NCBI GenBank assembly: GCA_903904495.1
Contig: CAIVCU010000031.1
Location: 1-20,005 of the forward strand
Length of the DNA: 20,005 bases
DNA from: an uncultured Chlorobiaceae bacterium
GTDB lineage: Bacteria; Bacteroidota; Chlorobiia; Chlorobiales; Chlorobiaceae
Direction: 5' to 3'
The notes beneath the pieces are model-generated. The model was not told where the DNA came from, did no database searches, and worked only from the letters and a program-made list of their open reading frames with translations. Shown here piece by piece: positions 1 through 7,772 of the stretch; within the stretch, counting starts at the first letter, position 1; the number at the start of each line of letters is the position of its first letter. Position numbers and translations under genes: made by a program.

Positions 1-78
1 ACCTCCTGAATCTTTTTCATGAAATCTCTGGATTTCGGAGATAAACTATTGTCAGTCAATCATCCTGAAATAATCTTT

Positions 79-2196
79 ATGAAACATTTACATCGATTTT
101 ATATAAAACCGCTCGCATTTCTTCTCCTGAGCACAGCAGTTCCCCTTAATGCGTTTAGTCAGGATGCGATAAGTCCGGAAACCGTTATTACGGGGACGTC
201 AGAAAAGCCGGAGGCTCCACTGGCGTCCAAACGTCTGAAAACCAGTGATACAGCATCGTTACTGAAGAATGAACCAGGAGTCGCTCTTGCTACTGGTGGT
301 GGAGTTTCGAGCCTGCCGATTGTTCATGGACTGGGAGACGATCGCTTAATCATATACGTTGACGGTATGTGCCTGACATCGGCCTGTGCCAACCACATGA
401 ATCCGCCGTTGTCGTACATCGCACCGTCAAACGTGAGCAGCATCGGAGTTAAAGCCGGTGTTACGCCTGTCAGTTATGGCGGTGACAACATAGGGGGAAC
501 CATCCACGTTGAATCGGATCTGCCGGTTTTCGCCAAACCAGGAGAGGACGCCAAAACATCGGGCAGTGTTTCGACCTATTACCGAAGCGTCAGTCAAAGC
601 ACCGGGGCTGCATTTTCAGGCGCAGTCGCAAACAGCAACCTCAGCTTTGGAGTTACCGGCTCCATCGATCATGCCAAGGACTACAAGGATGGTCATGGTA
701 ATACCGTAACATCAACCTATTACGAATCACGTAATCTGGGAGCCACTTTAGCCCTAAAAGGCGACACCAGCCTTTTGACCCTCAAAGCAGGGCATCAATC
801 GATTCCTAATCAGGGATTTGTCAACCAGTGGATGGACCTGGTCGATAACAACGCCTCTTATATCAATATCGGCTATAAGGATAGCTTCAGCTGGGGAAAA
901 CTTGATGCGAAAGCTTTCTGGGAGAATACCTATCACAGAATGGATTCCGGCGAAGATAAGTTGGCAATCCCTGCTGTTCAGAGCGGAATGAAATATATGC
1001 CGATGGAAACTCGCGGTATCGACCTGGGCTATTCGTTGAAGACGGAAATTCCATTTGCCGAAAAGAACATCCTGCGCCTCGGACATGAATTCCACCGCTT
1101 TACCCTTAACGACTCATGGCCGCCGGTTGCCGGCAGCATGATGATGTCGCCGAACACTTTCATAAACATCAATGACGGGCGTCGTGACCGGTATAGTCTT
1201 TTTGCTGAATGGGAAGCTAAGGTGAGCAAAGAGGTGACTACAATTCTCGGTGTACGCGATGAACTGGTGCAGATGAATACGGGCAGTGTCCAGGGGTACA
1301 ACACCGGAATGACATATGCTGCTGATGCCAAAGCCTTCAATGCTCAGGATCATGCGCGCAATGACAATAATCTGGACTTAACAGCTCTGGCCAGATTCGA
1401 ACCTACATCAAATGCTGACTATGAGATCGGCTATGCCCGCAAAACCCGTTCACCAAACCTCTACGAACGCTATGCGTGGTCAAAAAGCTTTATGTGTGCA
1501 GGAATGATCAACTGGGTTGGTGATGGCAATGCCTATGTGGGCAATCTCGACCTCAAGCCGGAAGTTGCCAATACCGTGAGCCTCTCGGCAGACTGGCACG
1601 ACAGTGCACGCAAGAACTGGGATTTGAAAGTAACACCATACTACACCTATGTCAGTGATTACATTGACGTGAATGTGTTAACCCTCAAACCCACAGGCAA
1701 CACCCTGCAGTTTGCCAATCACGATGCAAGGATTTATGGGCTGGATCTCTCAGGTAAACTGAGCCTCTGGGAAAACAGCAGCTATGGCCAAGGTCAGCTT
1801 AGTGGAAGTCTTGGATATGTTCATGGCCGTAACTCAGACACAGGAAACTCTCTCTACCACATGATGCCGTTGAATGGTAACCTTACGCTGGAGCAGAGAG
1901 TCTCCGGATGGACCAATGTTGTGGAGCTGCAAGTTGTCAGCGACAAAACAGAGGTTGATACGCTCCGCAAAGAACCGACGACTCCGGGATTTGCTATACT
2001 CAATCTGCGCACGGCATACCAATGGAAAAACCTCCGGCTCGACTTTGGTATCACGAACCTGTTCGACAGGTTCTATTACCTGCCGCTCGGTGGTATCAAC
2101 TACGACCAAAACCTCGCAAGCAAACGACTCAGCCCGTTCGAGTCCGTTGCCGGACAGGGTCGTTCGTTTAATGTGGGTTTAACACAGACATTCTAA
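79..2196 (+). CDS. TonB-dependent outer-membrane receptor, probably for a metal or metal complex
   Basis: An outer-membrane beta-barrel receptor that would take up a scarce substrate using TonB energy. I chose the ATG at 79 (705 aa) because it opens directly into a signal peptide (MKHLHRFYIKPLAFLLLS, cleavage near AFSQ); an in-frame ATG at 19 would add 20 unrelated residues. The plug domain spans roughly residues 35-150 (TSDTASLLKNEPGV, YVDGM, YGGDNIGGTIHVES). The rest is barrel, with the late motif TNLFDRFYYLPLGG and a terminal aromatic (GLTQTF) typical of the outer-membrane sorting signal. Cys, His and Met cluster in the plug (C98, C103, H106, M107) and barrel (M304, M307, M309; M354-356; M472, C473, M476), resembling NosA/OprC-type copper receptors. 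The convergent CbiMNQO operon points instead to cobalt or nickel. The family call is secure; the substrate is inferred. Confidence 0.9.
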   Translation: MKHLHRFYIKPLAFLLLSTAVPLNAFSQDAISPETVITGTSEKPEAPLASKRLKTSDTASLLKNEPGVALATGGGVSSLPIVHGLGDDRLIIYVDGMCLTSACANHMNPPLSYIAPSNVSSIGVKAGVTPVSYGGDNIGGTIHVESDLPVFAKPGEDAKTSGSVSTYYRSVSQSTGAAFSGAVANSNLSFGVTGSIDHAKDYKDGHGNTVTSTYYESRNLGATLALKGDTSLLTLKAGHQSIPNQGFVNQWMDLVDNNASYINIGYKDSFSWGKLDAKAFWENTYHRMDSGEDKLAIPAVQSGMKYMPMETRGIDLGYSLKTEIPFAEKNILRLGHEFHRFTLNDSWPPVAGSMMMSPNTFININDGRRDRYSLFAEWEAKVSKEVTTILGVRDELVQMNTGSVQGYNTGMTYAADAKAFNAQDHARNDNNLDLTALARFEPTSNADYEIGYARKTRSPNLYERYAWSKSFMCAGMINWVGDGNAYVGNLDLKPEVANTVSLSADWHDSARKNWDLKVTPYYTYVSDYIDVNVLTLKPTGNTLQFANHDARIYGLDLSGKLSLWENSSYGQGQLSGSLGYVHGRNSDTGNSLYHMMPLNGNLTLEQRVSGWTNVVELQVVSDKTEVDTLRKEPTTPGFAILNLRTAYQWKNLRLDFGITNLFDRFYYLPLGGINYDQNLASKRLSPFESVAGQGRSFNVGLTQTF

Positions 2197-2217
2197 ATCT
2201 GAAAAAATCATCATCCA

Positions 2218-2244
2218 GGATGGGGCAAATATTTTGCCCCATCC
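2218..2244. terminator. Bidirectional hairpin terminator
   Basis: A perfect 12-bp stem (GGATGGGGCAAA with TTTGCCCCATCC) closes on a 3-nt TAT loop, between the stop codons of the convergent TonB receptor (2196) and cbiO (2294). On the - strand a run of six T follows about 7 nt after the stem. On the + strand the T tract is weaker and more distant (GTTTT near 2255). It probably serves both genes and works better for cbiO. Confidence 0.85.
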
Positions 2245-2293
2245 ATTTGGATACTGTTTTATAAGAAAGGGGTTCCAACAGGATACCAATTAT

Positions 2294-3103
2294 TCAGTCA
2301 TGCGGCTCCAACGGGAGATGCTGATGAACGTGCTCCCTGCCTTCATGGTGATGACGATGCATATGAATAAGATTATTTGACTCAAGGAGTGACCGGTCAT
2401 TCAAGACAGAGTCCGAAGAGCCTCCCCTGACAATACTTTTGTTCCGCCCGAACACATAGACCGTATCGGCTATCTCCCCGATAATATGCAGGTCGTGCGT
2501 AGCAGTAATAATGGTCTTGCCTCGCCGATTGGCATTGACGATAAAATCAATAATGTGCCTGACGGTTAACGGATCGAGTCCTGCAGTCGGTTCATCGAAT
2601 AAATAGACATCCGGATCAATTGCAAGAACAGATGCGATGGCAACCCGTCGTTTCTCGCCGATACTTAATTGATGAGGAACCCTGTCCAACAGGTGCTGGA
2701 TATCCAACACTTCGGCGACTTCAAGGGTACGCCTTTTGACTTCCTGCGCAGCTACGCCAAACTGCAACGGCCCAAAGGCAATATCCTCTCTCACTGAAGG
2801 GCAAAACAACTGGATATCGGCATTCTGAAAAACAAGGCCAACCCTTTTTCTAAAGAGGTGGGCAGTTTTTGCATCAAACTGCGAATTTTCAAGCAGCCTC
2901 TCTCCGAAGGCTGTCACGTGACCATGATCAGGGAAAATCAGTCCATCCAGGAGTTGTAACAGGGTAGATTTTCCGGTTCCGTTTGCACCAATGACCGCAA
3001 TCTTTTCACCAGACCGGATGGTAATATCAATACCGCACAGTGCAGGGAATTTACCGAGATAGGAGTAGTGCACATCCTTCACTTCAAAAACAGTGTCACT
3101 CAT
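2294..3103 (-). CDS. cbiO: CbiO, ATPase subunit of a cobalt (energy-coupling-factor) ABC transporter, with His-rich tail
   Basis: A 269-aa cytoplasmic ABC ATPase that powers metal import with CbiM, the CbiN-like protein and CbiQ. Visible motifs are Walker A GANGTGKS (39-46), Q-loop Q93 in VFQNADIQLF, signature LSIGEKRR (146-153), Walker B VYLFDEP (166-172) and switch histidine H203 (TATHD). The residues after about 245 are unusual: nine histidines lie between H247 and H268 (HMHRHHHEGREHVHQH), a likely metal-binding extension absent from many CbiO proteins. The start overlaps the cbiQ stop as ATGA, implying translational coupling. It is the last gene of the operon and is followed by the hairpin at 2218-2244. 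Cobalt is favoured over nickel because of the CbiM partner, but the sequence does not prove it. Confidence 0.93.
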   Translation of the reverse strand: MSDTVFEVKDVHYSYLGKFPALCGIDITIRSGEKIAVIGANGTGKSTLLQLLDGLIFPDHGHVTAFGERLLENSQFDAKTAHLFRKRVGLVFQNADIQLFCPSVREDIAFGPLQFGVAAQEVKRRTLEVAEVLDIQHLLDRVPHQLSIGEKRRVAIASVLAIDPDVYLFDEPTAGLDPLTVRHIIDFIVNANRRGKTIITATHDLHIIGEIADTVYVFGRNKSIVRGGSSDSVLNDRSLLESNNLIHMHRHHHEGREHVHQHLPLEPHD

Positions 3104-3951
3104 AGAATATGTCCGCTATAGAATAAGCCGGCACAGATAATCAGGGCACATAACAGCCAGACCCAGTCTTTCGGCATTGCATTAAATTCAGAGAGGAGCC
3201 GAGGTTCACCGGTGTAGCCCCTCGATAGCATTGCCATATAGACCTCTTCACTCATTTGTGTTGTTCTGTTCCATGTGTTGGCAATATTCCAGGTTACAAT
3301 GCTCTGTCCCTGCCGCTGACGGGAGACCACGCCGACACGACTTTTAACAGCGGTAAAAATATTCTCCACCATCGTCGCAAAAAGATAGAGATAGCGGTAA
3401 CACATCGATACTGTTAGAACAAAAATCTGCGGAATACCCAATACCCTTAACACCTTCAGTAACTCAGAATACCGTGTTGTCAATGATAATAAAACAACCA
3501 GTGACACCGATGTTGCAATCCTGACCACAAAGAGCACTGCCCCGTCCACACCTGGTCGAGTCAGAATACCACTCACCCCCAAAACTTGGAAAGACCAGAC
3601 CGGTTCACCAGGAGTCACGAGACTGAACAAAGTTGGAAGTACAATGCAAATCGAAAACAAAGGGATGAAGAGCAGTGTCCTTACCAGGAAGCGCCTGACC
3701 GGAACACTGGACAATAAGGCAAGGATTAAACACAATCCATAGAGGATGCCGATCAACACAGCGCTCTTCAAAGAGACCGCCGTCAGAAGAAACGCTAACA
3801 GGGAGATGGTTTTGAAGCGGGGATCCAACGACTGCAAAAAACCTTTACGATTGGCATACTCTTCCGACATGGTTGCTTCTTTTAAAAAAGCAAGCGCGCT
3901 CAACATCGAACGCTCTATAAAATCACTCCTTTTGTGTGATGCGTTAATCAT
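3100..3951 (-). CDS. cbiQ: CbiQ, transmembrane coupling subunit of a cobalt ABC transporter
   Basis: A 283-aa inner-membrane T-component that couples the CbiO ATPase to the CbiM substrate-binding subunit. The N-terminal stretch FIERSMLSALAFLKEA followed by GFLQSLDPRFK is the usual CbiQ opening. Several hydrophobic helices follow (about residues 50-100, 110-165 and near the C terminus). The cytoplasmic coupling region includes EEVYMAMLSRGYTGEP (near residue 235), the conserved A-x-x-x-R-G element that contacts the ATPase. The ATG at 3951 overlaps the end of the upstream gene by 8 nt, and its TGA overlaps the cbiO start. Length matches the family. Confidence 0.92.
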   Translation of the reverse strand: MINASHKRSDFIERSMLSALAFLKEATMSEEYANRKGFLQSLDPRFKTISLLAFLLTAVSLKSAVLIGILYGLCLILALLSSVPVRRFLVRTLLFIPLFSICIVLPTLFSLVTPGEPVWSFQVLGVSGILTRPGVDGAVLFVVRIATSVSLVVLLSLTTRYSELLKVLRVLGIPQIFVLTVSMCYRYLYLFATMVENIFTAVKSRVGVVSRQRQGQSIVTWNIANTWNRTTQMSEEVYMAMLSRGYTGEPRLLSEFNAMPKDWVWLLCALIICAGLFYSGHIL

Positions 3952-4279
3952 GTTCTTTCACCAGTACTTTGCCTATTATAAATGCAACTCCTGTTATGAT
4001 CGCGATACCAACAAACGCAGAGATGATATAGGCAAAACTCAAATGAACGAGACCTTTTCCCTCCCATCCCTGAAATGCATAATCATGCAGCGGAGCTTTC
4101 CAGAGTCCGGAAAGTCTCTGAAAACCCTGCGGCACATACCCGGTCATTTTCTGAATCTCATCCAATCCCCACTCACCCCAGGCCTTTCCTGACTTGAACT
4201 GTTCCGGCAAAATCAGTCCGAGAGGCGACAATACAATTAAAGCACCCATCCCTATCCATAATTTTCTGGCAAGCGTCAT
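3944..4279 (-). CDS. CbiN-like (PDGLE-type) accessory membrane subunit of the cobalt transporter
   Basis: A 111-aa membrane protein in the position where CbiN or a PDGLE-domain protein normally sits between cbiM and cbiQ. It has an N-terminal transmembrane helix (about residues 5-25), a periplasmic segment of about 55 residues and a C-terminal helix (about 80-103). The extracytoplasmic part resembles PDGLE proteins in layout (GLILPE near the first helix; WGLDEIQKMTG; APLHDYAFQGWEG), but the PDGLE signature itself is replaced by EWGLDE. In characterised systems CbiN-type subunits help load metal into CbiM. The start overlaps the cbiM stop as ATGA, so the two are coupled. The role is inferred from position and topology. 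Confidence 0.8.
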   Translation of the reverse strand: MTLARKLWIGMGALIVLSPLGLILPEQFKSGKAWGEWGLDEIQKMTGYVPQGFQRLSGLWKAPLHDYAFQGWEGKGLVHLSFAYIISAFVGIAIITGVAFIIGKVLVKEHD

Positions 4280-4956
4280 GATCTGCCTCCTTCGAAAAAA
4301 ACAGAGTTCTGTTTCTGTAAATATTTGACAACCAATGCAGTCACAATCACCTCAACCCATCCAAAAACAAGAAGATGCACCGCAACCATAGCCGGAATGG
4401 CAACTTTCAGGCCATAAGGAGAGTACAATGCCTGACCATTTGCCGTATGATAGAGTAGGGGTTGAATACCAAACTCTATACCGGCACAGAGAGCTGCCGC
4501 ACAAATGCCGAAATACGCACCAGCACCGGCAGCTATTACACGCCTGGATGAGCCAGACGGACTGCCGGAGCTGATCAATTTATAGACATAATAGCCGACA
4601 AAAGGGAGCACAAACGCCATGTTAAAACAATTTGCTCCAATGGCTGTAATACCGCCATCACCAAACAAGAGCGCCTGAATCACCAAGGCAACGGTAATTG
4701 CGATACAAGCTGCCCACGGCCCTAAAAGAATGGCAACAAGGACACCGCCAACTGCATGGCCGCTCGACCCACCCGGGATGGGCACATTGAACATCATGAT
4801 CACAAAGCTGAACGCTGCTCCAATCGCCAGATAGGGAACCTGCCTTACACTCAAAGTTTTCTGGACAGCTTTCGAAGCTGTTGCCCATATCGGGATCATA
4901 ACAGCACCAAATACCCCGCAAGTCGCAGGGCTTAAATATCCATCAGGGATGTGCAT
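4276..4956 (-). CDS. cbiM: CbiM, substrate-specific membrane subunit of a cobalt (or nickel) transporter
   Basis: A 226-aa multi-helix membrane protein that binds the metal. The N terminus MHIPDGYLSP carries the invariant Met1-His2 metal-ligand element, so the start at 4956 is certain; a good ribosome binding site (AAGGAG, 4964-4969) lies 7 nt upstream. The internal motif PIPGGSSGHAVGG (about residues 60-72) supplies the conserved histidine ligand of the Co/Ni site. ALLFGDGGITAIGANCFNMA is the typical central helix of the family. It is the first gene of the cbiMNQO operon, whose promoter must lie in the gap upstream (4957-5287). I saw no convincing cobalamin riboswitch there. Confidence 0.94.
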   Translation of the reverse strand: MHIPDGYLSPATCGVFGAVMIPIWATASKAVQKTLSVRQVPYLAIGAAFSFVIMMFNVPIPGGSSGHAVGGVLVAILLGPWAACIAITVALVIQALLFGDGGITAIGANCFNMAFVLPFVGYYVYKLISSGSPSGSSRRVIAAGAGAYFGICAAALCAGIEFGIQPLLYHTANGQALYSPYGLKVAIPAMVAVHLLVFGWVEVIVTALVVKYLQKQNSVFFEGGRS

Positions 4957-5287
4957 GCATTTTCTCCTTGTTTCCCTGCAAATTATTCAGAACACCCCTT
5001 ATGGCAAGGCCTACAATAGCACAAGTTTAATATTTGTGCCACTATATTTCAAAAATATTATAGACTGAATGAACGATTTCGTTCCGTTGGATTATTCGGC
5101 TGATGAGCAGCAGCTACGCTTGAAATATCACGGTGAACAATACCATGCATCTGTTTAAGCCAAGATAAGTACCGAATTTTTGTTCATCTTTGTTAAAGCA
5201 CCTATATTCATCAACGACTTCTTCATGAGAAATCACAGGTTAAATTATACATACAGCAATACCATCCACTTCAATTGAGTGTAATCA
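4957..5287. other. 331-nt intergenic region between divergent cbiM and the TPR gene, with two palindromes
   Basis: This gap should carry the divergent promoters. Two perfect inverted repeats stand out: GCACAA (5019-5024) with TTGTGC (5034-5039), and GAACGA-TT-TCGTTC (5071-5084). Either could be an operator for metal control of cbiM; neither matches a consensus I recognise with confidence (NikR, Fur and Zur were considered). An AT-rich stretch (5041-5061) lies between them. A 29-codon reading frame from ATG 5069 to TAA 5158 (MNDFVPLDYSADEQ...) has no good ribosome binding site and no recognised relatives, so it is not called as a gene. No cobalamin-riboswitch B12 box was seen on the cbiM strand. 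Confidence 0.45.
5180..5208 (+). promoter_or_regulatory. Candidate promoter of the TPR gene
   Basis: TTGTTC and TATATT are separated by exactly 17 nt, ending 80 nt before the start of the TPR gene. The -10 matches 5 of 6 consensus bases and the -35 only about half. It is the best candidate seen but is weak, because the region is AT-rich. Confidence 0.3.
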
Positions 5288-5824
5288 ATGAAAAATTCTT
5301 TACGGATTCTTTTAGGTGCAATAATTGCAGTAATACTTGCAAGCAATATCGTAAGCGCTCATGCAGTAGATGACGCGAAAAAATTATTCTCAAGCGCTGA
5401 AGTGAAATTTGGCGCCAATGATTTCAAGGGTGCCATAGCCGACTACACAAAAGCCATTGAGCTGGACCCCAAATTTGCTGAAGCCTACAACAGCAGGGCT
5501 GCCGCGAAATTCAGCACAGGAGAGAAGCAAAGCGCGATCGAGGACTTCACAAAGTCCATTGAACTCAATCCAAAATCTTCTGATACATACAATAACCGTG
5601 GCGGTATTAAATCCGACCTCGGAGATAATCAGGGCGCAACAAGTGACTTTACCAAGGCCATTGAGATTAACCCGTCGTTTGTTCCTGCTTACCTCAATCG
5701 TACCGCGTTAAGACTTGACAGTGGAGACAAACAAGGAGCTACAGCTGACCTGCTTCAAGCTGCCAAGCTTGGAAATACGGATGCTCAACAGTGGCTGAAG
5801 AGTAATGGAATTTCAAATTGGTGA
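5288..5824 (+). CDS. Small exported tetratricopeptide-repeat protein
   Basis: A 178-aa protein with an N-terminal signal peptide (MKNSLRILLGAIIAVILASN, cleavage near SAHA at about 26), so it is probably periplasmic or otherwise exported. The mature part is four TPR units of exactly 34 residues (about 30-63, 64-97, 98-131 and 132-165). The first three share the I-E-L/I-N/D-P ending with the proline at 61, 95 and 129; the fourth ends AAKLGNTDAQQWL. TPR arrays bind protein partners; there is no catalytic domain. It stands alone on the + strand, divergent from cbiM and convergent with the SWIM gene 26 nt downstream. The partner and process are unknown. Confidence 0.88.
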   Translation: MKNSLRILLGAIIAVILASNIVSAHAVDDAKKLFSSAEVKFGANDFKGAIADYTKAIELDPKFAEAYNSRAAAKFSTGEKQSAIEDFTKSIELNPKSSDTYNNRGGIKSDLGDNQGATSDFTKAIEINPSFVPAYLNRTALRLDSGDKQGATADLLQAAKLGNTDAQQWLKSNGISNW

Positions 5825-5850
5825 GTGAGTCAAATTGTCGACAGTTCAAG

Positions 5851-7551
5851 TCACACGTTATTTAATTCCTCCATCAATGCTTTTCGATTACGATATTCAG
5901 TCCTGAAAAATGAAATAACTTCGTTGGCCTTCTCTCGGGCACCAAGCTTGATGATTCTTCGGAGATACCTGCAGGCCTCTTTGTAGTGGTTCCTTCCCAC
6001 ATTGGTTTTCATGTAATCAAGAAGAGCATTGACATAGAGATCAACGACTTCAGCAGTATATTTTCCGGAAAGATATGTTTCGTACTGCCCGATGGTATGC
6101 AGGCCAGGTGACTTGCATACCAACTCCAAAAGCCTATCCGTCCACCCTTCTTTTATGAAAATCCCTGCAATCTGCTCTTTAGCATACCATCTATCTTTTG
6201 CAGCAAGATCCTGTATAATCTTCTCCACGAACACAATCCAGTTGTCGGGGGCAACATGCTGTTTCAAGATGGGGTAATAATCCTGTTCTTGCCTGAAATC
6301 ATCAATAAACAAGCGGCGAGCATAGTCTATGATTTTTTCTCTCTCCCCCTGAGTCTGAGCAATTTTCAGTAACCAGTCATACCATTCTTTTACCAGTCCC
6401 GGTTTGTCTTTTTTGTCATACTCAACCCCTCCTTTCGCTATTGAAACGGCTTTGCTGTAATTTTCATGCGCCAGAGCAAGCTGAATTGCCTTTCTCCGTA
6501 AATTCGGGTTGGATATATTCGATTCAAGAAAGTCACCAGCCTCTTTTTCGCCTTTCGTTTTAACGATGACCTCATACTTAATGCTTTGAGCCTCGTCCCT
6601 GACGTACCCTGAACTAAGTTCTTTATCAAGTTCCTTGTAAAGACGCTCAATTTCCTCTTCGGTTTTCAGAAGTTTTGCGGCAATTCGCAACATGTCGACA
6701 TGCCAATCCCAGCCGGAATATATTTTTTGAGCAACCGCTGAAAGTGCGTACTCAATGATCAATATCCGGATATCTTCGGAAGGTTGAGAGCTGGCAATCG
6801 TATAGATCATCTCACAAGCGGCATAGATTGCTCCCCCAATATCGCCATTGCTGTCATCGGCATATTGAAGCGCTCCAACCATCTGTTCCATAATGGCGGT
6901 AGAGATAAAAACAGCACTTTTGAAGTTCCGGTGATCGATGTGTTTTTTCGCTGTTTCCAAAAGATTTGCAACGGCATTTTCAACATACCTTGCATCGGAC
7001 CGGTCTATAAAACCATTCCTGTCTTTTGCACTGCGAAGAATCGATTTCAGCTGTTTTTCATAAAACCCTTGCGATTCATCGGAATTATGCGGAGCAAACG
7101 ATGACAATAACAGATTTCTGAACGAGACATTCAGGGCTGCCTGTTCCCGCACGAACTTCTTAAGTTCATCGTGTTCCGTTTTTTCAAGCAGCTCATCCAC
7201 CTGTTCCGCGATGGTTTTACGCTTTTTGGCTTTTTTGGGCGCACCAGGCTTCGCCAGAACTTTTTTCGGCTTCAGTTCAAGCTCATCCTGCTGCAGGCAA
7301 AAGATTACTGCCACCACATGTTTACAGACCGGGCCCATATCGAAAGGGCAACTGCAGACATGCTCGGTAATGGCGCCATTTTTAATGGTCATTTTTACCG
7401 TGTAATCGTCCGTACCCTCTACAATCGCTTCATACTCACCAGTGCGTATTTCGTCCGGCTCGTGCACCTGGCCGTTTTTAAAATACGACAACCCTCTCCG
7501 CAAAATGGTTTCGTCTATGTAGTCCTCAAAATGGCGTAATGGAATATGCAT
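5851..7551 (-). CDS. SWIM zinc-finger domain protein with long helical C-terminal region
   Basis: A 566-aa cytoplasmic protein. The SWIM motif is clear: C66-x-C68-x7-C76-x-H78 (VCSCPFDMGPVCKHVVAV), a zinc-binding module linked to DNA or protein binding. It is followed by a basic linker (about 97-115, KPKKVLAKPGAPKKAKKRK). The remaining 450 residues are charged and helical with tandem-repeat character (ALAHENYSKAVSIAKGG, WYDWLLKIAQTQGEREKI), probably an alpha-solenoid scaffold. SWIM proteins are often partners of SNF2-type helicases; none is encoded here, so this one stands alone. The start at 7551 gives a typical N terminus (MHIPLRHFEDYIDE) but has only a weak ribosome binding site. It ends 26 nt from the convergent TPR gene with no obvious terminator. 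Confidence 0.85.
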   Translation of the reverse strand: MHIPLRHFEDYIDETILRRGLSYFKNGQVHEPDEIRTGEYEAIVEGTDDYTVKMTIKNGAITEHVCSCPFDMGPVCKHVVAVIFCLQQDELELKPKKVLAKPGAPKKAKKRKTIAEQVDELLEKTEHDELKKFVREQAALNVSFRNLLLSSFAPHNSDESQGFYEKQLKSILRSAKDRNGFIDRSDARYVENAVANLLETAKKHIDHRNFKSAVFISTAIMEQMVGALQYADDSNGDIGGAIYAACEMIYTIASSQPSEDIRILIIEYALSAVAQKIYSGWDWHVDMLRIAAKLLKTEEEIERLYKELDKELSSGYVRDEAQSIKYEVIVKTKGEKEAGDFLESNISNPNLRRKAIQLALAHENYSKAVSIAKGGVEYDKKDKPGLVKEWYDWLLKIAQTQGEREKIIDYARRLFIDDFRQEQDYYPILKQHVAPDNWIVFVEKIIQDLAAKDRWYAKEQIAGIFIKEGWTDRLLELVCKSPGLHTIGQYETYLSGKYTAEVVDLYVNALLDYMKTNVGRNHYKEACRYLRRIIKLGAREKANEVISFFRTEYRNRKALMEELNNV

Positions 7552-7563
7552 TCTTAAAAGCGG

Positions 7564-7603
7564 TTAGATGATTTGCAGCATTTCATGGATTCGTTTATTC
7601 AGT
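7564..7603 (-). pseudogene. Tiny relic of an AlbA_2/RecG-like ATPase C terminus
   Basis: On the - strand this reads LNKRIHEMLQII then stop, matching LNERIREMLADN in the larger ATPase remnant at 8621-9090. At DNA level 24 of 26 bases (7578-7603) are identical to 8725-8750. Homology fades on both sides. The relic lies 12 nt upstream of the SWIM gene start and has the same orientation as the larger remnant. Confidence 0.6.
7578..7603. repeat. Direct repeat copy 1 (26 bp, partner at 8725-8750)
   Basis: A near-identical direct repeat (24/26; the two differences are T versus C) whose second copy lies in the ATPase remnant 1.15 kb away. The pair brackets the toxin-antitoxin genes and the HU-like fragment. 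A match this long is very unlikely by chance in 20 kb and reflects shared ancestry of the two relics. Confidence 0.75.
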
Positions 7604-7673
7604 CAATATTAACAAGCTGCATCGATTGGAGAGTCTTTCTCATCGGAAATCGTTCAGAGATTGCTAAACTCAT

Positions 7674-7729
7674 AGTAACCCCTTCAGCCGACTGTCATTG
7701 TATGTACCAAGGAAGGTTACTGACAATGA
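7674..7729. other. Potential structured element (bulged stem-loop with crossing helix)
   Basis: AGTAA-CC-CCTTC (7674-7685) can pair with GAAGG-TTACT (7712-7721) as ten base pairs with a 2-nt bulge. A second complement, TCATTG (7695-7700) in the loop with CAATGA (7724-7729) downstream, would cross the first stem as in an H-type pseudoknot. It lies in the gap between the divergent SWIM and toxin-antitoxin genes. It could be an operator, a leader structure or chance. The base pairing is seen directly; function is unknown. Confidence 0.3.
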
Positions 7730-7772
7730 ATTTAATTTGGCTGTAAAGTTAAGCAATAGTGGCCATTTCAAA

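Noticed and set aside
19..78. Earlier in-frame start of the TonB receptor at 19
   Set aside because: It would place 20 charged residues before an otherwise normal signal peptide.
5064..5077. 13-base match between the cbiM upstream region and the ATPase remnant as a third relic
   Set aside because: Several matches of this length are expected by chance in 20 kb, and the flanks and reading do not continue.
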